Positions 56,931 to 64,000 of a DNA stretch of 64,000 bases are shown piece by piece (the first letter of the stretch is position 1; each line of letters opens with the position of its first letter). A program made the translations under genes and the position numbers. The notes under the pieces were generated by a model. That model searched no databases and was not told where the DNA came from. It saw only the letters and a list, made by a program, of their open reading frames with translations. The stretch lies in the NCBI GenBank assembly GCA_900073065.1, contig FJOG01000006.1, forward strand, positions 2,104,411 to 2,168,410, read 5' to 3'. The DNA comes from Phialocephala subalpina (taxonomy: Eukaryota; Ascomycota; Leotiomycetes; Helotiales; Mollisiaceae).

Positions 56931-58700
56931 ATAATCTTATTAAAGTAATTACTTTTAATAGAATTTATATAATATAAAATTAATATAATATGATTATAAT
57001 TTTTAAAAATATATAAAATTATAAATTAATTAGATAAAAATTACATTTTGTATAAAATTCCAAAAATTATATAAAATAAAATAAATTTATAAAATATTAT
57101 AATTTTAATAAGAAAAATTTATTATTTATTATTTATATATATATAATTTAAATCCAATTAATTAAAAGATTAAAATTCGTAAATAGTTTTTAAAATCTTT
57201 GTATTTAAAACTTTTTATCCTTTATATTCTTTTTATTAAAAAATACAAAAAATTATAAAAATCGATTTCTTAGAAATTCGCTTTTAAATTAATTTCGAAA
57301 TATAAAAAATACTCGAATATATTATTATTAATAATAAAAGGTTAATAATAATATTAAATATTATAATCGAATAATTATAAAGTTTTTATTATTATAAGTT
57401 TTTATTTATTAATATATTATTATAAAATTTATAATATATTTATAATTAAAAAATAAATAAAAACTTAATAAATAAGAAAAATCGAATTAATAAAACTTTA
57501 AAACTTAAAATATAATTATTAAAATAATCGAAAGAAATTAAAATTTTTTTTAGAATTTTTTTGGTTTTATTTTCTTAAAGAAATTTATTTCTTTTAATTT
57601 CTTCGATTTTACGAAGTTTTTTATTTAAAAAGAAAATTAAAATATATTATTTTATAATAAAGTATTTATAAAAATAATTACGAATTATTTTCTTTTAATT
57701 ATATTAATTAAAATACTTTTTATAGAATAATAATATTAATAAAACTTATATATAAAATATTAAATATTTCGAATTATTAATCCAATTAATATATATAAAA
57801 TTAAATTCTATTATTTGTATAATTAGATTATATAAAACTAATATTAAACGCTTTATTAGAATAAGAAATTTAATTTATAAAAGAAATTATTTATTTATTA
57901 AAAATCTTTTAAAAACTTTTCGAAGAAATATTAATATATTTACGAATTAATTAGAATAATATTACGACTCATATAATCTAATGGATTATAAGTGTGGGTA
58001 TAATAAAGTAGTTACGTGTAGTACTAGGCTGCACTAGTCCTAGCGCGAGACGAGCCAGAGTTGGAGGATATAACCCTCTAACTTTACGCTTTACTTTTAT
58101 TTAAATACAACGAATTACAAGTATACTAAGACTAAAATTCTTATGTGCTTTTAGCTTATTACATGTAATAAGTATCCTTAGTAATACCAATACTAATTAG
58201 TAGTTGTTTATTTGACCACGGAGCAGTTAGGATTATTTAGAAGAAGCTATTACAAAGGATCGCTATCTTTTGTAAGACGCGTTAAAGAAAGTTTACGTTG
58301 CGCCCCTAAATACTATTGGATTACAAGAAGTTTTACTTCCTGCGGAAACGAGACTCTAGCGTTGCGCAAACTTCAAGGACTCGAATAAGCAACTAATTAA
58401 GTTACTATACTTATTATTTAACTCAAGTTTGCGTTTATTACGTAGAACAATTACGTCTACGAAAGACTCGATCAATTAACTGACTAAGTTACTATACTTA
58501 TTACTTAATTAAAGCATTGTTAAAGACTTTGCGCTTTTTATTACTTGACTCGACTCGAATTGCAACCGCAATAATAGCAATACTTCAATATATCAACCCT
58601 TTAACGAACCCTATTTTTCTTTCAACGAAACTTAAAACGAATTTATATATACGCTAAAATAATACTAAAACTAAATACAAAATCAAAGTACGATTATAAT
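56931..58700. other. extremely AT-rich, non-coding tract
   Basis: Almost only A and T to about 57960, with no usable reading frame. From 57960 it is less extreme; a segment around 58000-58080 with GAGACGAGCCAGAGTTGG and the sequence up to 58700 may contain the 5' LTR and leader of the retrotransposon, but I could not fix LTR ends. Confidence 0.5.
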
Positions 58701-61700
58701 AAGGTAAAATGGGGAAAGTACTTTGACTTTATAAAGGGGATTATCAATAAGAAACAAATTAATAGTTTTATTTTATTTATAATAGAGATTTATCGGAGAA
58801 AAAATTGTACAAATAATATGCTTTGGGAATATTTCCGAGAGGATTTTAAAGTATAGACGCTAAATACGTTCTTATCGGTAGAGATTAAGCTTATTAGAAA
58901 CTTACGAGATTTCCTATATTACAATGGAGTATTTATTGCTACGGATGGACTACTAATTTCTAAGGAATTAGAGAAGCTTATTTATAATAACGAATATTAT
59001 AAATAGATAAAGGAAAAGATCGAAGCTTAATTAAAGAGAGGAAAGAATAAGTTCAACTCACGATATCATCTAAAATACGCTTTAGAGTACGCCCAAATTG
59101 CGCCAATTTAAGCTACTCAAATTGCGCTATTCCAATAAATTATACTATTACCTTAAAATAGGCCATTACTTCAAAGTGCACCATTTCATTAAAACGCGCT
59201 ATTACCGCAAAACACGCTATTACCTCTTTACGTACTTCCTTAAAATAATTAGAGATCTTTTGACTTTAATATATTTCTCTACTCCGTATATTTTTAATCT
59301 ACGAACCAGTACTCTGTGTACCCTCAATCTACGAACTAGTATTATACGAACTAATACTTTAGTAACGAGCACCCTACGAACCCTCAATTTCCGAACTAAT
59401 AATACCATCTTTAATTATATGCGAATAATAACCCTAATAACGGCTTTTACTCTCGATCACTCGATAATTATCAACAGTTAAATCAATAGTTAAACTAATA
59501 GTAAAATCAATTAAGTATATCCATTAAAGTAATCACGGATTTAATGAAAATTTATATCGATAATAATAAGAAATACGGTAATAAACTATATAATATTCTC
59601 GACGTTAAATTATAAGTTTTTCGCGATTACTATTTTAAAGTCGGATTTCCGAAAGAATAATACGGCAACGCGTTTTCGGTTATATTCACCGGTTGTATAA
59701 GTTCGTTTTATTACGATAAAGTTACGAGATATAATTATAATTTCGAGACGATAATAGAAATAACGAAGATATACTTTAAGACCAAGGAAAATCGACAATT
59801 ATATATATCCTTATAGAAAGAAACTACGCTTCTATAAATCGTTGCGGTATACTTATCGAAAATTAAACTAAAATATTTGTAATTACTTTTCGATTAACTC
59901 TAAAAGATTTAATGCGGTTTATTAAAAGAATATTAAACAAAATACAGTTTACGAGATTAAGTTATTAGCGCTTATAAAGGAGTTAAGGAGTGCAATTTAG
60001 TATTATATAAACCCGTTAATATGTTCGAGGGTATATATATTGAATTGCGATTAATAATCGGTATAATAATGCGTTCACGTGAAGTACTACAATATATTAT
60101 AGACTTGACGCGTTAGCGCTAAGAAGATAACGGCGAGTACGACGAGTATAATCAAAATTGGATTGACCGCATATATAGAAGACATAGATAAGGACAAAAT
60201 AAAAGAGGATATTAAAACAAAGAAGGCTCGCGAAGCGGATATCGCAGAAACTATGGATACTAAAAAGAGTCACGGCAAAAGAAGTGCTATATTTGCAGTA
60301 AAATAAGCTATTAATCGACTAAACATACGATAGAAAAGCAATAGTAAACTTATACGAAATTCCGATAATACGCTTAGTATACGATAGACCGTGAGATTAC
60401 GATAGCATTTTATTAGAGTTTTTTCGCTTAATACGAAAGTATAGAAAGTCTCTCAAAAGATAATAAATTATTAGAGATAAACTAATTACTATTAAATATA
60501 GAAATCGAGGGAAAAGGCGAAAACTTCCTTACGGAACTTAGAGAAATCGATAGTATAAACACGGTAACTATTCTAAACGACTAATTAACGCGCCACGCTA
60601 TTACGGGAGAAGATATATTTAATAGTCTACTATTACAATAAATTAAAGAGTACTTAGCGTTTACTTTCGAAGACCGATATTTATCCGGAGTTTTCTAAGG
60701 TATTATACTAGATAATAAAGCTGCCGGAGTATTAATTACTATTAAATATAGAAATCGAGGGAAAAGGCGAAAACTTCCTTACGGAACTTAGAGAAATCGA
60801 TAGTATAAACACGGTAACTATTCTAAACGACTAATTAACGCGCCACGCTATTACGGGAGAAGATATATTTAATAGTCTACTATTACAATAAATTAAAGAG
60901 TACTTAGCGTTTACTTTCGAAGACCGATATTTATCCGGAGTTTTCTAAGGTATTATACTAGATAATAAAGCTGCCGGAGTATTAATTAAGGACATAAAAT
61001 TGTCTTAATAGTGCGCAAATAGGGCTACCTATAGATATTACTATATTAATAGGAGTAAAGCTTAATTTAGAGCTACTTTACTAAGACCGAATTGCGCCAA
61101 CTATATCGGCGTTTTAACTGTTTATTAATCAAACGCTTATTGAGAGTTTTTTTAGCGAGCTGATTATAACGTAAATGCTAAGCATATTCAGTATCTCACA
61201 AAGTACTATTACTACTACTAAATGCATAAATAATCACTTAATAAATTCAAGTTTACCTTATAAAACGACTACGAATTCAATTACTCGATTATTATCGACG
61301 TTTTACACTTAAATAATCGATTAATTCTACAAATAGTCGATTCGTTTATAGCTTTTCAAGCTATTAAATTTTTGAAAGATATAACTACAAAGAACGCGTA
61401 AAACATTCTCCGCGTATACTAAATTAACACGTATTAAAAACTACTTGATTATATTATACACGACACTAAAAAGAATTTCTCGTTTATAGAATTTAAATAA
61501 TACGCGAAATCAATAGCAATTCAAATCAAAAAAATGCCCGTTAAAGCTTATAATAGCGTAAAAAAAGTAGAAAAATACTACGCGTTATTACGACGAGCCT
61601 ACGAGATCATTCGAAACGAGCTAATTAGCAAGCAAATTAATAAGGAAATCGTATTATAAATGGCAATTAAAGCTATTAACGATTCCATTGGACCTAATAG

Positions 61701-63930
61701 TATTATACTTACGCTACTAGTCTTTAGAGCGTACCCTCGAATAACTAGTAAAAACGCGCCGTTACTATTAGTTATTAAAAGAGTTAAGGCAATTCGCGTA
61801 ATTACGAAAAAAGTGCGCCGTCTTAATATTAAACGATAAGTTATCGACGCGCTCGCTCTACGAAACGGTCTAAACACTAAGCTTACGCTAGACTTACTAA
61901 TCTTATCGAACGTACGCGTTTAGCGTGAGAAAAGTGGGTAAAAAGGGCTATATAAGCTATTAGCAATTAACGGCGAGATATATACGATCGATATACCTTA
62001 TAGACCGATAAACTTCCGATTTACGATTATTAAGCCGTATTACTAAGAGAATAAATAGAACGATAATAACGAGATCTTTAAAGTTTTCCCGCCGGATTAA
62101 ATTAAAGAAAGAGAGCCACTAATTGAACGCCGCGGTAAAAGACGATTAAAAGGGTCGCGCAATAAGAGAGGTACACTTAATAAAGAAGTGCGTCGGAATA
62201 ATCGCTATAACTTTGCGGAAAACAAAGACAGCGAGGACTTCGACGACGTATTTATTATTACTACCAAAAGAAACGGTATTTCTATGACTTTTATAATAAA
62301 CAAAGAGAAGGTTAATATAGAGTTCTCGTTGAAATTACAAAGCGAAAGTAAAATCACTATTCTCGGAGCATTATTCGAGGCTTTACAAAAGTAGGAAATA
62401 AATAGATTAACTATTAGAAGAGTTTTTAACTTTATCGAATTCGATTTCGCTAAGTACGTTGGCGTTCGGATTTTCAACTCAAAACTAATCAACGAGATTA
62501 AAAGTAAAGCTATTAATAGCTCGTACGAGAAATTAAGACTAATTATCTAAAGATATAACGACGAAAAAAAGGAAGTAATTTTCACGCAATTTCTAATAAT
62601 TTAAAGAGTAAATTAACGAGTTATTATAGCGTTAACACTAATTTTAGCTCAATTTCCCGATAGAGAGATTAGAATATAGCTTCGCGATATCACTTAAACT
62701 TATACGCAGTTTACGACAAATATCTAACGACTTATATTAGTACGATTTCTAAAAGAAGTTCGTAATTTATACTTACTAAGTACGATTATAGTGATTTTGA
62801 AGCCATTATATGGCTTTACCGAGGTTAGAACATATTAGTGAGCTACGTATTACAAGTATTATTAAGAGAAGCTATCTATAATCACGTCTACGTATGATCC
62901 CTACTTTTTAATTACGATTACGAAAGACGCTTTAAAGTTATTGAGATATAAATAGACGATACGCTTATTTTAATAGATAAAAAATTCTCGAATTTTAAGT
63001 AGAATGAACTCACTAAAGTTAAGTTCTTAGTTAAATCGAAAGAGGCCCTAGTATTGGAAACCCCATTGATTTTCAACGATTATATCTTAATTAAATGCGG
63101 AGATACGATCGAATTACGGTAAAAGGAGTAAAGTAAGAAAATTAAACTAATGGATATTAAGTCTACGAATTTTTAAGACGAGTATCGAGAGTAACGTGCT
63201 CGAAGAGCTTATATCGCTATAATCTATTAATTAGAAGCCGTATTCGATTTATTTATTGCTACGCAATACTAAAATCCAACTAAAGAAGAGGTCGTCGCAC
63301 TAAACAAAAGATTAAAGTAGCAAATTAAGAATCTCGAATAAGGACTTAAGTATATTGTATTGGACTTATTTACAATAAAACTCTTCGTTTTCGTCGATAA
63401 ATCGTTTGCAAACAATAAAGATTTTAATTCTTAAATTAAATATAAAATTATTCTCGCGAATAAAAGCTAATTAGATAATAAAGAATTCGAGATTAAAAGA
63501 AACTTTATTTATTATAATTCGATTAAAAGTAAAAGAGTTACTAGAAGCGTACTAACTTTAGAGATATACGGTATAATAAGAGGAGTTAATATAGTAATTG
63601 CAATTGGGATTACTATTAATATGATTATAGAGCAACTTGGCCTCCCGGAGATCACGATAATCGTTTACACGGACTTTTACTCGTTATATGAGTATTTAAT
63701 TAAGCTGGGAATAACAAAGGAAAAGCGCTTTATAATCGATATTATAGCTCTCCGCTAATCATATAAACATAAAGAGTTACAAGAAATTCGATGGATTAAT
63801 AGTTAAAATAACTCGGTCAACGCGATAACGAAATTTACTCCTAATAAAGCTCTCGAGAAGTTCTTAGACACTAATTACTTTAAGGTGCGAATAGAAGGAT
63901 AAGTAAAAAGAGGAGAATAACGCGATAAGA
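58700..63930 (+). mobile_element. Ty1/copia-type LTR retrotransposon, heavily mutated
   Basis: Read through its many stops, the + strand shows the copia order gag, protease, integrase, RT, RNase H. Gag: NLRDF..YNGVFIATDG, then YNNEYYK and FNSRYH, to about 59100. A zinc-knuckle relic KKCYIC...STKHT lies near 60280. A protease-like ILDNKAAGV lies near 60705 and again at 60955 because of a tandem duplication. The integrase C-terminal region NDSIGPN...LLVFRAYPR lies near 61680. RT: KYVGVRIFNSKLINEIK (62455), ILKPLYGFTEV (62795), IDDTLIL (62953), the last keeping the two catalytic Asp. RNase H: VTRSVL.EIYG-like and IRWIN near 63790. Nearly every block has TAA or TAG codons. The 3' LTR, if present, is outside the window. 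Confidence 0.85.
60483..60982. repeat. exact tandem duplication, 2 x 250 bp, in the retrotransposon
   Basis: GAAATCGAGG occurs at 60501 and 60751 and CTGCCGGAGT at 60721 and 60971; all intervening bases agree between copies. The period is exactly 250, the same as at 18408. Six bases (TAATTA) are shared at the junction. Confidence 0.95.
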
Positions 63931-64000
63931 AGTAGTAAAGAGTAGAAATAGAAAAGTGATTTTTGCGTTATATTTTGATGTTTTTAAGTAATATAATTGC

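Noticed and set aside
59098..59481. 127-codon + frame in the AT-rich region
   Set aside because: It is a stop-free stretch of the copia gag region with tandem CTACGAAC words, not an independent gene.
61599..61877. 92-codon minus frame with hydrophobic residues
   Set aside because: The + strand reading matches the copia integrase C-terminal region; the minus frame is its shadow.
1..64000. tRNA and 5S rRNA genes
   Set aside because: I looked for GGTTCGAATCC-type B boxes and 5S motifs on both strands and saw none; a tRNAscan-SE run would be decisive.

Overview
The window looks like nuclear DNA of a filamentous ascomycete (Pezizomycotina). The evidence is short 45-60 nt introns with GTRNGT donors and CTNAC branch points, HET-domain genes, a CFEM surface protein, a Zn2Cys6 regulator, a polyketide-synthase SAT domain, and a two-speed base composition: normal-GC gene blocks against very AT-rich, stop-riddled repeats. 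The AT-rich repeats and many CpA-to-TpA-type stops suggest repeat-induced point mutation (RIP). A Leotiomycetes/Helotiales origin is plausible but is only an inference.

Layout. 0-7 kb: 3' end of a HET gene, a PARP-like scrap, a Ser/Thr-rich membrane protein and a serine beta-lactamase-like pseudogene. 7.7-9.2 kb: a GPI-protein remnant cut by a TA-flanked MITE. 10.8-16.7 kb: a double-CFEM protein, an intact HET gene, a HET scrap and a 2EXR gene. 17.4-24.7 kb: a Ted1/Cdc1-type phosphoesterase broken by a deletion and an exact 250-bp tandem duplication, a GRDP/DUF1399 protein and a seven-exon FAD oxidase. 25-39 kb: four more 2EXR genes (two dead, two intact) around a decayed biosynthetic locus consisting of a dead Zn2Cys6 regulator, an intact FSH1/LovG-type hydrolase and an orphan PKS SAT domain. 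39.7-47.5 kb: a secreted FAD oxidase, a Pro/Gly-rich secreted protein, a small secreted repeat protein and a HET gene. 48-49.2 kb: a misplaced 18S rRNA fragment with a group I intron-like 5' neighbour, interrupted by a TIR element. 49.7-54.2 kb: two hypothetical genes and a C2H2 zinc-finger pseudogene. 54.9-64 kb: AT-rich hairpin repeats, then a heavily mutated Ty1/copia retrotransposon on the + strand.

Main messages. The window is a gene graveyard: at least seven coding loci are broken next to intact relatives, and many stops fit C-to-T change on one strand or the other. A polyketide cluster appears to have collapsed, leaving only its hydrolase intact. Two unrelated places carry perfect tandem duplications of exactly 250 bp; one coincides with loss of the middle of a gene, so an assembly artefact must be excluded first. 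I did not find a convincing new multi-gene system. The best novelty leads are the 2EXR paralogue cluster, the small secreted repeat protein, the Leu-for-His FAD oxidase and the composite rDNA fragment.
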